A stretch of DNA of 64,000 nt from Saprospiraceae bacterium (GCA_016722295.1 JADKGL010000008.1:62001-126000), one strand, 5' to 3'; counted from the first letter of the stretch, positions 20,040 through 29,317 are shown. Made by a program: numbers and translations. The notes: generated by a model from the letters alone, not told the origin.

Positions 20040-20455
20040 TTTGTCGCCTTAATTCGCTTAATTCGAGATCCCTCTTTATCAAACCAAACTTCATCTTTTG
20101 CTTTTGGATCGCCATGATAATTTATCAAAATTTCATCCCCTGCTTTAATATTCTTAATTGAAAAAAACTCTATAATTTGATTTTCAAAATCAAAGATATA
20201 GTTCGCATTAGGAGAATATGAATGATTGTAAAGTGAACCATACCCCAACGCAATCGCAGCTTTTTCATCATGCTCACCCCATACAAAATAATAGTCGTGC
20301 AAATCTGTGTGATGAATAATATCCACTTCTGATTCTGGAATTTCGATTATTGGAGCTAGCTCGATAATTGTATTTTTTGGAATATCTTCCGCAGTAAAGA
20401 CACCTCGTCCTGACAATGGCGATGGTGCATAATATAAGCCTTGAATTCGTTGCAT
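20036..20455 (-). CDS. SET-domain protein (putative protein lysine methyltransferase)
   Basis: A compact 139-residue SET domain and little else. Diagnostic motifs: SGRGVFTAEDIPKNTIIE at the N-terminus, then YGSLYNHSYSPNANY (the N-H-S-x-x-P-N SAM/substrate site) and AGDEILINYHGD (the G-E-E-L-x-x-x-Y catalytic region). It would transfer methyl groups from SAM to lysine; the target is unknown and free-standing bacterial SET proteins are poorly studied. Start at ATG 20455 is supported by a -7 box at 20464-20471, which excludes the longer frame beginning at 20500. Translationally coupled to aroA. Confidence 0.87.
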   Translation of the reverse strand: MQRIQGLYYAPSPLSGRGVFTAEDIPKNTIIELAPIIEIPESEVDIIHHTDLHDYYFVWGEHDEKAAIALGYGSLYNHSYSPNANYIFDFENQIIEFFSIKNIKAGDEILINYHGDPKAKDEVWFDKEGSRIKRIKATK

Positions 20456-20463
20456 AAGAAATG

Positions 20464-20471
20464 CAAATCTA
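20464..20471 (-). promoter_or_regulatory. -7 box eight bases before the SET gene start
   Basis: TAGATTTG on the minus strand, exact TAnnTTTG match, 8 nt before the ATG at 20455. It implies a leaderless or nearly leaderless transcript for the SET-aroA unit. Confidence 0.55.
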
Positions 20472-20522
20472 ATAGAATTTGGAAACCTTGAGGAAAACAA
20501 TTATTTTCTTATTTTTTAATAG

Positions 20523-20530
20523 TAGATTTG
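20523..20530 (+). promoter_or_regulatory. -7 box for prs
   Basis: TAGATTTG, exact match, 15 nt before the prs ATG at 20546. It forms a divergent promoter pair with the box of the SET gene; both boxes have the identical sequence. Confidence 0.55.
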
Positions 20531-20545
20531 CATAATTTTTTAAAA

Positions 20546-21469
20546 ATGGAAGTAAAGATTTTTTCAGGAACAAATACGCAATATTTAGCGACACAAATTG
20601 CTGATTTTTATGGATCTGCATTAGGTGATATTACGCTCTCTAGGTTTAGCGATGGTGAAATGCAACCAGTCATTAATGAATCCGTTAGAGGAGAGTATGT
20701 GTTTTTTATTCAATCTACTTGTGCTCCAACCGAAAATATTTTTGAATTATTATTGATGATTGATGCCGCCAAACGAGCATCTGCAGATTATATTATCGCG
20801 GTGATACCTTATTTTGGCTATGCCAGACAGGATCGAAAAGACAAACCAAGAGTTCCTATTTCAGCCAAATTGATTGCAAATATATTACAAGCTGCAGGAG
20901 CAAATCGGATTATGACAATGGATCTCCATGCTGACCAAATACAGGGTTTCTTTGACATTCCAGTGGATCATTTGAAAAGTGAAGCGATATTTATGCCTTA
21001 TCTTGAAGAAACTGGTCTGGAAAATGTCGTCTTTGCTTGTCCAGATGTTGGCGGTGTAAAACGTGCACGTGCTTATGCTAAGCACTTTCAGAAGGAGCTA
21101 GTAATATGTGATAAATATCGAAAAAAAGCAAATGAAGTAGAGGGGATGACTGTCATTGGAGACGTACAGGGCAAAGAAATAATACTCATCGATGACATAG
21201 TAGATACTGCTGGAACATTGTGTAAAGCTGCCGAAGCATTGATAGATAAAGGTGCAGTTAAAGTGAAAGCGCTATGCACACACCCGGTATTATCTGGTAA
21301 AGCTTATGAAACACTTGAAAATTCAAAATTGAGTGAATTAATCGTGACCGATACGATTCCTTTGCGAATCCAAAGTCCAAAGATTAAAGTATTGAGCTCA
21401 GCAAAATTATTTGCTCGAGCTATCAGAAATACACACGAACATCGCTCAATTTCGGCGCTTTTTATGTAA
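20546..21469 (+). CDS. prs: Ribose-phosphate pyrophosphokinase (PRPP synthetase)
   Basis: A 307-residue PRPP synthetase: ribose-5-phosphate + ATP to PRPP, feeding nucleotide, His, Trp and NAD synthesis. Motifs: GDITLSRFSDGEMQPVINES near the N-terminus, YFGYARQDRKDKPRVPISAK (ATP/regulatory loop), DLHADQIQGFFDIPVDHL and the PRPP-binding VILIDDIVDTAGTL-like loop (IILIDDIVDTAGTL). Full length for the family. Start at ATG 20546; the TTG at 20528 lies inside the -7 box. Confidence 0.98.
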   Translation: MEVKIFSGTNTQYLATQIADFYGSALGDITLSRFSDGEMQPVINESVRGEYVFFIQSTCAPTENIFELLLMIDAAKRASADYIIAVIPYFGYARQDRKDKPRVPISAKLIANILQAAGANRIMTMDLHADQIQGFFDIPVDHLKSEAIFMPYLEETGLENVVFACPDVGGVKRARAYAKHFQKELVICDKYRKKANEVEGMTVIGDVQGKEIILIDDIVDTAGTLCKAAEALIDKGAVKVKALCTHPVLSGKAYETLENSKLSELIVTDTIPLRIQSPKIKVLSSAKLFARAIRNTHEHRSISALFM

Positions 21470-21545
21470 AACAATGGGATTAAGCCCAGATTTGAGTATT
21501 TTATTTAGTAATATTCAGTCTTTTTCCATTTTTTTTAACAAATTA

Positions 21546-21578
21546 TTGATCATAAAAAAGAATATTGACTTATCTTTG
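21546..21578 (+). promoter_or_regulatory. Promoter for rplY
   Basis: TTG at 21546-21548, 22-nt spacer, TATCTTTG at 21571-21578; the leader to the ATG is about 30 nt. Confidence 0.65.
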
Positions 21579-21613
21579 CGCTCCTTTTAGTATAATTTAG
21601 AAAAATTAAAGAT

Positions 21614-22216
21614 ATGAATACGATCACACTTAACGGTCAAGAAAGCAGTAAAAACGGCAAATCCGCTGCAAAAACGTATCGCAACACAGGATTAGTGCCT
21701 TGTGTACTTTATTCAAAAGGTGAAAATATTCAATTCAATGCAACACCAGCTGATTTAAGACATATCATTTATACTCCTGATTTTAAGGTAGTTGATGTTG
21801 TTTTAAATGGCGTTACACATCAGTGTATTCTAAAGGAATTACAATTCCATCCAGTCACTGATACTGTAATTCATATTGATTTTCTAAAATTGGTAAAAGG
21901 CGAGACCATCCGTATCGAAGTTCCTCTTCGAATTACTGGAAATGCTGCCGGTGTGAAAACTGGGGGTAAACTTCTTCAAAAGCTTCGTAACGTAAAGTGC
22001 AAAACCACTCCTGAAAAAATGGTTACTGAAGTTACCTTGGATGTGACTAATCTTGAAGTAGGTCAAACGATGAGAATTCGTGACATCAAGACTATCGAAG
22101 GAGTTGAATTCATCAATACTCAAGCGACTCCAGTTGTATCTGTTGAGGTGACAAGAGCATTGAAGTCTGCTGCTGCTGAAACTGCTGCTGCAGCTGCAAA
22201 AGGTGGTAAAAAATAA
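21614..22216 (+). CDS. rplY: 50S ribosomal protein L25/general stress protein Ctc
   Basis: A 200-residue long-form L25 (Ctc type): an N-terminal 5S-rRNA-binding L25 domain (to about residue 90; NTGLVPCVLYSKGEN and HFxKLVKGETI-like region FHPVTDTVIHIDFLKL) and a C-terminal TL5/Ctc beta domain, with an Ala/Lys-rich tail (AAAETAAAAAKGGKK). It follows prs, a prs-rplY-pth order often seen in bacteria, but the next gene here is folB on the opposite strand and pth is absent. Confidence 0.96.
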   Translation: MNTITLNGQESSKNGKSAAKTYRNTGLVPCVLYSKGENIQFNATPADLRHIIYTPDFKVVDVVLNGVTHQCILKELQFHPVTDTVIHIDFLKLVKGETIRIEVPLRITGNAAGVKTGGKLLQKLRNVKCKTTPEKMVTEVTLDVTNLEVGQTMRIRDIKTIEGVEFINTQATPVVSVEVTRALKSAAAETAAAAAKGGKK

Positions 22217-22243
22217 TTTCCTTAGTTAATTTTACTGAATTCG

Positions 22244-22591
22244 TCAAATCTCTATTTTGACAGATTCATAATTTCCTCCAAGTTGGGGATGTTTTGTTAT
22301 TGCTACAGTACATCGAATACATTGTTCAAATATTTCAACTATTCTTGTTCGTATACGAAGGGCTAAGTTTTCTAACAATTGTTCAGGAATCTCCATTTCA
22401 GTTTTTATAAGGTCTGCTAAACTTGTATAATCAATGCAATCTTCTAATTGTATTTTTCCATTTTGTAATTCGTAATCTAGAGATACGTCAACCACAAAAC
22501 GCTGCTTGACTCTGGCTTCTATCGGATATAATCCGTGGCAACAATAGAATTCCATTCCTTTTATATTCAATGTCACTTTTGTTTTATTCAT
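22244..22591 (-). CDS. folB: Dihydroneopterin aldolase
   Basis: A 115-residue FolB that cleaves 7,8-dihydroneopterin in folate synthesis. Family features: start KVTLNIKGMEFYCCHGLYPIEA (the F-x-x-x-H-G catalytic-site turn), the central YTSLADLIK (conserved Tyr and Lys/Glu region) and the C-terminal KHPQLGGNYESVKIEI. Length normal. Single gene; no other folate genes nearby. Confidence 0.95.
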   Translation of the reverse strand: MNKTKVTLNIKGMEFYCCHGLYPIEARVKQRFVVDVSLDYELQNGKIQLEDCIDYTSLADLIKTEMEIPEQLLENLALRIRTRIVEIFEQCIRCTVAITKHPQLGGNYESVKIEI

Positions 22592-22629
22592 TAGTTGTGA
22601 TTTTTATTACATTCTATGGATTAGTCTCG

Positions 22630-22637
22630 TACCTTTG
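22630..22637 (+). promoter_or_regulatory. -7 box for the acyl-CoA dehydrogenase
   Basis: TACCTTTG, exact consensus, 21 nt before the ATG at 22659. Confidence 0.55.
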
Positions 22638-22658
22638 TGCGCAAAATAAGACAAATTT

Positions 22659-23852
22659 ATGGCTTCTGTGAATCAACGAGTAGATAATTACGAAGGACAT
22701 GATTATTACAATCTAGACGAATTATTAAATGAAGATCATTTATTGGCTCGTCAAGCAGTACGAGATTGGGTTAAAAAGGAAGTGACTCCTATCATTGAAG
22801 ATTATTCAGATCGCCATGTTTGCCCTAAACATTTATTCAAAGGATTAGCTGAAATTGGAGCTTTTGGTCCAAGTTTACCCACAGAATATGGCGGAGGTGG
22901 AATGGATGAAATAGCTTATGGTATTATCATGCAAGAACTAGAGCGTGGAGACTCAGGAGTGAGATCAATGGCATCTGTTCAAGGAAGTTTGGTCATGTAT
23001 CCTATTTATCGATTTGCATCAGAAGAACAAAAGCGTAAATATTTACCAAAACTTGGTAATGGAGATTTTATAGGTTGCTTTGGATTGACTGAACCTGATC
23101 ATGGGTCAAATCCTGCAGGTATGATAACTAATGTTGTAGACGATGGTGATTCATATATTCTAAATGGAGCTAAAATGTGGATAACCAATTCTCCTGTAGC
23201 AGATCTTGCTGTAGTTTGGGCTAAAAATGAGGAGGGCGAAATCCTAGGTATGGTTGTCGAAAAAGATGCAAAAGGATTTTCTGCACCTGAAATTCATGGC
23301 AAATGGAGTCTTCGTGCTTCCATTACAGGAGAGTTAGTATTCGAAGATGTAAGAGTGCCAAAATCTCAAGTTTTCCCGAGTGTAAAAGGATTAAAAGGAC
23401 CTTTGTCTTGTCTGTCAAAAGCGAGATATGGCATTGCGTGGGGAGCTATTGGTGCTGCATTAGATTGTTACGATGTTGCATTGAAATACTCACAACAAAG
23501 AGAACAATTCGGAAGACCAATCGGAGCATTCCAATTGACACAAAAAAAATTAGCCGAGATGATCACCGAGATCACTAAAGCGCAACTTTTGGCATGGAGA
23601 TTAGGCTCAATGGCTAATATAGGGAAAGCTAGTCCAGCACAAATCTCAATGGCTAAAAGAAATAATGTGCACATGGCATTAACTGTTGCAAGAGAAGCAA
23701 GACAAATTCTTGGTGGAATGGGAATCACAAATGAATACCCTATCATGCGCCATATGATGAATCTTGAAACTGTGTTAACTTATGAAGGTACACACGACAT
23801 TCATCTGTTAATTACTGGGATGGATGTGACAGGCTTTAATGCTTTTGGATAA
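22659..23852 (+). CDS. Acyl-CoA dehydrogenase, glutaryl-CoA dehydrogenase-like
   Basis: A 397-residue FAD-dependent acyl-CoA dehydrogenase. Motifs: CFGLTEPDHGSNPAGM and KMWITNSPVADL in the middle beta domain, REQFGRPIGAFQLTQ in the C-terminal helical domain, and the catalytic base in TYEGTHDIH (Glu376). The Y-E-G-T-H-D-I-H context and ARYGIAWGA are typical of glutaryl-CoA dehydrogenases, which convert glutaryl-CoA to crotonyl-CoA in lysine/tryptophan degradation. Substrate assignment is from family resemblance, not from neighbours. Confidence 0.93.
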   Translation: MASVNQRVDNYEGHDYYNLDELLNEDHLLARQAVRDWVKKEVTPIIEDYSDRHVCPKHLFKGLAEIGAFGPSLPTEYGGGGMDEIAYGIIMQELERGDSGVRSMASVQGSLVMYPIYRFASEEQKRKYLPKLGNGDFIGCFGLTEPDHGSNPAGMITNVVDDGDSYILNGAKMWITNSPVADLAVVWAKNEEGEILGMVVEKDAKGFSAPEIHGKWSLRASITGELVFEDVRVPKSQVFPSVKGLKGPLSCLSKARYGIAWGAIGAALDCYDVALKYSQQREQFGRPIGAFQLTQKKLAEMITEITKAQLLAWRLGSMANIGKASPAQISMAKRNNVHMALTVAREARQILGGMGITNEYPIMRHMMNLETVLTYEGTHDIHLLITGMDVTGFNAFG

Positions 23853-23916
23853 TATTTTTAATACATTTCTAGTTCTAAGGTTGACTGCAATCCAGTTTTC
23901 ACACTAATGCTAATGC

Positions 23917-25995
23917 CTAGTTTTTTTGAACAATGAATTTTTTGCAAATCGACGAATTGCTAATTTTAAAAAAGTATATCTGTGATAAAAAATGATCGCT
24001 GGATATTTTTATTTCTTTAGAATCTATTTTTGCGGTAGTAATTCTTTGACCATTCATATCTATGATTTCAAAGTCATGTCCTATGTATTTCTCGTTCAGT
24101 AAAATAGTTATTTCTCCACTACTAGGTATAGGATAAATATGAACAGATTCGTTTTCAAAATCATGATTCGCCACATCTTCAAGCAGCGATTTTTTTGTTC
24201 TATAAACTCCTTCACCTACTACATGAACAAACAAATAGCCATCATCATTCCAAAGTACATTGAAATATCTTGAAAACTGAGGCAAACCTGCATCAAGTCG
24301 CTGCCAAGTTCGTCCTGTATCTAAAGAAACCTCAACATAACTATCATCATAGCCGACAAAATATTTTCCAATCTTTTTTATGGTAGAAAATACACGGTCT
24401 GCCCTTTTTGAAATCGTTTTCCCTCGATCATTGGTTATATATGTTCCTTTATCAAATATTCCTCCTTCGGCAGAGATCAAAAAAGTACTGTCATTTACCA
24501 TTTCAAACGCTGTAACAATTTTATTCATTATGTTTATTACATTCCAATATATACCCTTATTACTACTATAATAAAATATTCCATCCACTATTAAAAACAG
24601 ATCTCCATTCTTTGCTTTCTTAACAGATGTTGCATTTGTAATCGCATTTGAACCACTATTAACATAACAACTATTCCATGTCTTGCCTGCATCAACCGAT
24701 GTATAAAAATATTGATTATTTTCTACTAAGACAATTACACTATCTTGATCTGTTATTAAAGAAATAATATTTTTAAAATTAGGCGATCCAGCCAATTTAT
24801 CCCAATGGTTTCCATTATCAAAGGAAGCTTGAATTCCAGTATATGCTGAAGTTACTACATTAGTTTTCAAAAATGTCTGAAAATTGGGACTTAGGTATGA
24901 AATTCTATTTTGTTCTACCCATGTTTTACCCAAGTCTGAAGTTCGAATGACACTTCCTAGATTGCAATCTAAAAGAAGTAATTGACTTGAACCCATAGCT
25001 GCGACAAGCATTGCATTAGAAGATCCAAAGTTGGGTATAATAGCTTTCCATTCATTGTTGGCTGAAGATTGCCTTAATTGAAATTTACAACTGTTCATCT
25101 GAAAATCTATTATTGAATCATTGGAAGCGTGATAAAGAATTGGTTCAGAATCCCCAGCAGATCTTACAAGCGTCCAGCTACCACCTGCATCATTAGATAG
25201 ATAATAGTCTCCAATAAAATCTATTGCAAGAATTCTATTCCCATCTATTAATTTCATTGACTTAAAATTATAACTAACTCGGAGATCAACTAACTGATTT
25301 GAATTAACATCATATCGACTCAAGCCATTTCCACCAAAAAACAAGTAACCATCTGGATGAAAACAATTATATAATGTTGCACTAAAACTAGGAGAAAAAA
25401 TCTCCTTAAGTTCTTTCCCGTCTCCTTTAAATGAGTATAACTTATAATTCCCAAGATTATATTTATACATGAAGTTATGTTCATCATCATAAAATATAAA
25501 TTGTGTATTATAATCTGTGTATGCGGCTGAATTAAAACCGAATATATTTTGACCGTTATTTTTTGTATAAAGTAAATTTGTATTATCCCATAAATAAACC
25601 CAACCAAGGCTATTTGTAGCAATTTTATCATTTCTAGTAAGCTTCGCATTTGTCCTTCGCCAAGTACTACTTCCAGGGTCTAAAACATAATAAGATATTG
25701 GCGTAAAAATATTACTGGGTTCAGCTATGACATGAACAGCCCCATCAAGGGTCATTGCAAGATCAGTAATTAAAACAAAATCTGAATTTTTAGGAAAAAT
25801 ATTAGTCCAAGTTACTCCTCCATCTGTCGTTCGTAAAATACCTAAATTGGATTCATTCAAGCAATATTCTCTCATCGAACGAAAAGCAATTTTTGTGGCA
25901 TTCAACTTTTTGGGGCCGTTCAGCGATGTCCAAGAAAGTTGGGAATACAAATTTAAAAAACTACAAAGAAAAATAATTGGCGTCAAACACTTCAT
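23917..25995 (-). CDS. Large secreted BNR/sortilin-like protein with T9SS C-terminal domain
   Basis: A 692-residue exported protein. Signal peptide at 1-18 (ends LNLYSQ). The body holds many Asp-box-like motifs (TTDGGVTWTNI, SNDAGGSWTLV, TSDLGKTWVEQ, SVDAGKTWNS, SLDTGRTWQRL), as in sortilin/VPS10 and BNR propellers, probably two propellers. The last about 80 residues (IYPIPSSGEITILLNE to FIVQKN) are a T9SS type A sorting domain. It is likely surface-exposed or released; ligand unknown. A perfect hairpin lies 12 nt upstream of the start codon (26008-26030). It follows the broken M16 gene on the same strand. Confidence 0.9.
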   Translation of the reverse strand: MKCLTPIIFLCSFLNLYSQLSWTSLNGPKKLNATKIAFRSMREYCLNESNLGILRTTDGGVTWTNIFPKNSDFVLITDLAMTLDGAVHVIAEPSNIFTPISYYVLDPGSSTWRRTNAKLTRNDKIATNSLGWVYLWDNTNLLYTKNNGQNIFGFNSAAYTDYNTQFIFYDDEHNFMYKYNLGNYKLYSFKGDGKELKEIFSPSFSATLYNCFHPDGYLFFGGNGLSRYDVNSNQLVDLRVSYNFKSMKLIDGNRILAIDFIGDYYLSNDAGGSWTLVRSAGDSEPILYHASNDSIIDFQMNSCKFQLRQSSANNEWKAIIPNFGSSNAMLVAAMGSSQLLLLDCNLGSVIRTSDLGKTWVEQNRISYLSPNFQTFLKTNVVTSAYTGIQASFDNGNHWDKLAGSPNFKNIISLITDQDSVIVLVENNQYFYTSVDAGKTWNSCYVNSGSNAITNATSVKKAKNGDLFLIVDGIFYYSSNKGIYWNVINIMNKIVTAFEMVNDSTFLISAEGGIFDKGTYITNDRGKTISKRADRVFSTIKKIGKYFVGYDDSYVEVSLDTGRTWQRLDAGLPQFSRYFNVLWNDDGYLFVHVVGEGVYRTKKSLLEDVANHDFENESVHIYPIPSSGEITILLNEKYIGHDFEIIDMNGQRITTAKIDSKEIKISSDHFLSQIYFFKISNSSICKKFIVQKN

Positions 25996-26007
25996 AATAA
26001 ACCAGGG

Positions 26008-26030
26008 CTAATGACAATCTCTGTCATTAG
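26008..26030 (-). promoter_or_regulatory. Perfect 9-bp inverted repeat next to a start codon
   Basis: CTAATGACA (26008-26016) and TGTCATTAG (26022-26030) pair perfectly around a 5-nt loop. It sits 12 nt upstream of the BNR protein start and 97 nt downstream of the M16 stop on the same strand. There is no clear U-tract, so it may be a translation-modulating leader hairpin, an operator, or a weak terminator. Confidence 0.6.
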
Positions 26031-26126
26031 ATGTAACGCATCCAATAATTTATTATTATTTCAATCCTCTCTATTAATTAAATCGTGTAGCATTCATTTA
26101 AATTAGAGACATAATAGGAAAGACTC

Positions 26127-27403
26127 TTATCCCGATGTAACAAGACTCATTCGATCAAATTGCAAATATTTTGTGGCCAAAGATTGAATTTGCTTAGCAT
26201 CAATGTCTCTAATCGTATTCATGATCATCCTATAAGCTTCCGAGTTATTATACTCAGTGACCAATATTTTAAGAAACAAAATAGATTGAAATGAGCCATC
26301 CAATAAACGTTGCAGGTGGCCATGAAGATATCGTTTGACCATGATTAATTCTTCATCACCAATCGATTGAGTTTGTATTTTTAGGAATTCCTTTTTAATC
26401 TCCGATAAGGTTACGTCCAATTCACTTGGATTCAATTCTGCACTGATATAAAAACATCCATCAAAAAGTTGAGCATCTAAAGTACTATGTATATCGTAAG
26501 TAAAGCCTTTATCCTCTCGAATATTCTTCATTAAACGCGAGCCAAAATAATCTCCAAGTACGGTATTTATAAAATACAATGGATAAAAATCTGAATCCAT
26601 TTTAGAAAACATTCGACATCCCAATTTCATACTGATCTGAGTAGAATGTTCGATTGGGAAGTGAAGTCGTTTTACCTCCTCAGAAACCGTATGATAGATT
26701 AATTTTTCTCGCTCTTTCTTTGTCCTAATTTTTTTCAAAGACTGTTCCCAGAAACTTCCTTTTAAATCTTCTCCACAGTAAAAAACTTTCAATTCGTTCG
26801 CGACATATGTTCTTTGATGATACTCTTTCAAATCATCTATTTTAATCTCAGAAATATTTTCCTGAGTCGTGTTGTACCCATAGGTTTTTTCATTACCAAA
26901 AATATGTGCAGTAAACTCTCTATAGGATACAAAATCAGGTTCAGCTAACTGGTGTTTAAGTTGGGATTGGATAAAAAGTTTACAGCGATTGAGGTCTTCT
27001 TCGCGGAAAGCGGGCTCTGTGATCAGATGTATGATAAATTGCAGTAAAGGTTCAAAAAACTTCTGCAAACAACTAAAAGAAATCGATGTAAAATCTAGAT
27101 CTGCATGTATGCTATATGATGCGCCATAATAGTCAAAAAATCAGCAACAGCCGCGGAATTATACTCCAATGTGCCTTCTTGCATCATTATCGAAGTAAAT
27201 CGGGCACTCATTTTTTTATGCTCTAAAATCCTGCCATTGGCAAAAATTAGCTCACAATAGCAAAGATCCTTTGATGAACTATTCAAACTGTACACTTGAA
27301 TCCCAGAATCTAGGCGTTGATATTGGTATGGAGGGAATTTCAATTCCCAATCAGAAACATTCTTTGACAACCAATGATCGATGTCTTTTTTTGTCTTGAT
27401 CAA
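26127..27403 (-). pseudogene. M16-family (non-catalytic) peptidase homologue, frameshifted
   Basis: Two adjacent frames form one M16B-like protein of about 425 residues: 27403-27095 gives the N-terminus, and 27068-26127 plus its upstream in-frame extension gives the rest. If the A6 run at 27135-27140 (T6 on the coding strand) had one more base, the frames would join as AADFFDYYGASYSIHADLDF-like M16 sequence with no stop. The zinc motif HxxEH is absent: the corresponding place reads ARFTSIMMQEGT, so this is the non-catalytic partner type, which usually pairs with an active M16 subunit, here not in the window. Either a one-base sequencing error or a recent frameshift. Confidence 0.82.
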
Positions 27404-27540
27404 TATTTATTTATTAGGTGGCGTAAAAATATACTGATTTTCGCATTTTCGGGCAAGAATTATCGATTTGCTCCTTATTCTCCACTCAAGATTTGCATGG
27501 ATTCCTAGATGAAATCATACTTCTATTCATAATTATTATG

Positions 27541-27548
27541 TAGTTTTG
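27541..27548 (+). promoter_or_regulatory. -7 box for dnaN
   Basis: TAGTTTTG, exact TAnnTTTG match, about 60 nt before the dnaN start. Confidence 0.45.
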
Positions 27549-27609
27549 TGTTCAATTTGGCTTTCTGGTCAAATTTTAACAAGAAAACTAAGGCAAAAAA
27601 ATATAGATC

Positions 27610-28716
27610 ATGAATTTTTCTGTATCTTCTTCTGCATTTCTAAAGCAATTACAAGTTGCTAGTGGTGCGTTAAGCTCAAATCCTGTAATGGCAATTCTAG
27701 AAGATTTTCTTTTAGAATTGAAGGGCAAACTCCTTACCATTACTACATCTAATCTAGAGGTTACTATCCAAACTTCACTTGAAGTACAAGGCAAAGGCAA
27801 CGGGAAAATTGCTATTTCTGGTAAAACCTTATTGGAGACATTGAAATCTTTACCTGAGCAGCCTGTTTCTTTTGAAATAAATGATGAAACTAGAGGAGTA
27901 GAAATCACTTCTAGTTCTGGAAAGTATAAATTGGTAGGTGAAAACCCAGCGGATTTTCCAGAATTGACTAAACCAGATACGGAGGATAGTATCGAAATAG
28001 AGGCAAAAAGCTTATTGGCAGCTATAGACCGAACTATTTTTGCTACTAGCAATGATGAAATGCGTCAGGCTATGAAAGGCGTTTGTATGAACATTGACTT
28101 CAATCACATTACCTTCGTAGCAACAGATGCGCACAAATTAGTGAAAAGTGCATTCCTAGATGTCACAAGCGAAACAGCAGCATCACTAATCCTAACTAAA
28201 AAAACCTTACTTACACTAAAAGGAATCGTAAGAGCGGATTCAAAAGTTAAAATTTACTTTAATAAAACCAAAGCATATTTTGAATTCGACAATGTGATGG
28301 TAACTGCGAGATTAATCGAAGGTAAATTCCCAGATTATAACGCTGTGATCCCAATCAATAATCCTAATAAACTAAGAATAAATAGACAAGAATTATTATC
28401 CTCGATCAGACGTCTCTCCATTTTTGCAAATAAAAGTACAAATCAAATTGTTTTTGATATTCAAGAAAATAGCTTGACGATCAATGCACAAGATTTGGAT
28501 ATGAACAATGAGGCTACAGAACAATTGATCTGTAATTATGATGGAGAAATATTAGATATTAGCTTAAATGCAAAATATTTAATCGAGATACTGAGTGTTA
28601 TGGTTTCTGAAGAAATTGTTTTCGAAATTCATTCAACAAACAAACCAGTAATCATCGTTCCAGCTGAACAAGAACCGAATGAAGATCTTCTTCTTTTGGT
28701 GGTTACTAACTATTAA
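27610..28716 (+). CDS. dnaN: DNA polymerase III sliding clamp (beta subunit)
   Basis: A 368-residue beta clamp with the three-domain repeat of the family: N-terminal NFSVSSSAFLKQLQVASGAL, the central TIFATSNDEMRQAMKGVCMN and a C-terminal IVPAEQEPNEDLLLLVVTNY stretch with the modified peptide-binding groove end (usually P-M-R-L). It confers processivity on the replicase. Here it heads a run of NAD and pantothenate genes and is not next to dnaA or recF. The next gene begins 18 nt later on the same strand. Confidence 0.97.
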   Translation: MNFSVSSSAFLKQLQVASGALSSNPVMAILEDFLLELKGKLLTITTSNLEVTIQTSLEVQGKGNGKIAISGKTLLETLKSLPEQPVSFEINDETRGVEITSSSGKYKLVGENPADFPELTKPDTEDSIEIEAKSLLAAIDRTIFATSNDEMRQAMKGVCMNIDFNHITFVATDAHKLVKSAFLDVTSETAASLILTKKTLLTLKGIVRADSKVKIYFNKTKAYFEFDNVMVTARLIEGKFPDYNAVIPINNPNKLRINRQELLSSIRRLSIFANKSTNQIVFDIQENSLTINAQDLDMNNEATEQLICNYDGEILDISLNAKYLIEILSVMVSEEIVFEIHSTNKPVIIVPAEQEPNEDLLLLVVTNY

Positions 28717-28734
28717 TTTTTACAATAAATACGA

Positions 28735-29313
28735 ATGAAGATTGGCCTTTATTTTGGGTCTTTCAATCCTATCCATACTGGGCATTTAATCATTGCACAG
28801 CATATACTGAATCATACAGAAATTCAACGACTTTGGTTTGTCATAAGCCCTCATAATCCATTGAAAGACAAAGCAAGCCTTGCCAATGATCGCGATCGTC
28901 TTCATCTCGTGCAATTAGCAATAGAAGACAATCCTTCAATGAAAGCATCTGACATTGAATTTAAACTCCCACAGCCATCTTATACGATTGATACACTTAC
29001 TTATATTAAAGAGAAATACCCACGATATGAATTTGCTTTAATCATGGGGGCAGATAATCTCCTCAGCCTACCGAAATGGAAGAACTATCAATTGCTAATA
29101 AATAATTATCCAATTTATATTTACAAAAGACCGAATTACCCAATTGAATCCGCACTTGTTCAACATGAAAATATCCATATCCTAGACACTCCTTTATTGG
29201 ATATTTCATCTACATGGATTCGCCAGTTGATCAAAACAAAAAAATCAATTCGATATCTCGTACCAGAAAAAGTTTTTGAATATTTAGAATCAAGCCATCT
29301 CTACAGAAACTAA
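28735..29313 (+). CDS. nadD: Nicotinate-nucleotide adenylyltransferase
   Basis: A 192-residue nucleotidyltransferase making deamido-NAD from nicotinate mononucleotide and ATP. GLYFGSFNPIHTGHLIIA carries the H-x-G-H ATP-binding motif, and LDISSTWIRQLI is the C-terminal I-S-S-T-x-I-R signature. Length is normal. It ends 4 nt before panC, placing NAD and CoA precursor synthesis in one transcript. Confidence 0.97.
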   Translation: MKIGLYFGSFNPIHTGHLIIAQHILNHTEIQRLWFVISPHNPLKDKASLANDRDRLHLVQLAIEDNPSMKASDIEFKLPQPSYTIDTLTYIKEKYPRYEFALIMGADNLLSLPKWKNYQLLINNYPIYIYKRPNYPIESALVQHENIHILDTPLLDISSTWIRQLIKTKKSIRYLVPEKVFEYLESSHLYRN

Positions 29314-29317
29314 ACTT

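Noticed and set aside
21470..21545. Possible small gene or riboswitch between prs and rplY
   Set aside because: Only about 140 bp separate the genes; it holds a promoter and no ORF or recognisable aptamer fold.
23303..23746. Overlapping ORFs on both strands inside the acyl-CoA dehydrogenase
   Set aside because: They lie wholly within a well-conserved enzyme gene and show no independent features.
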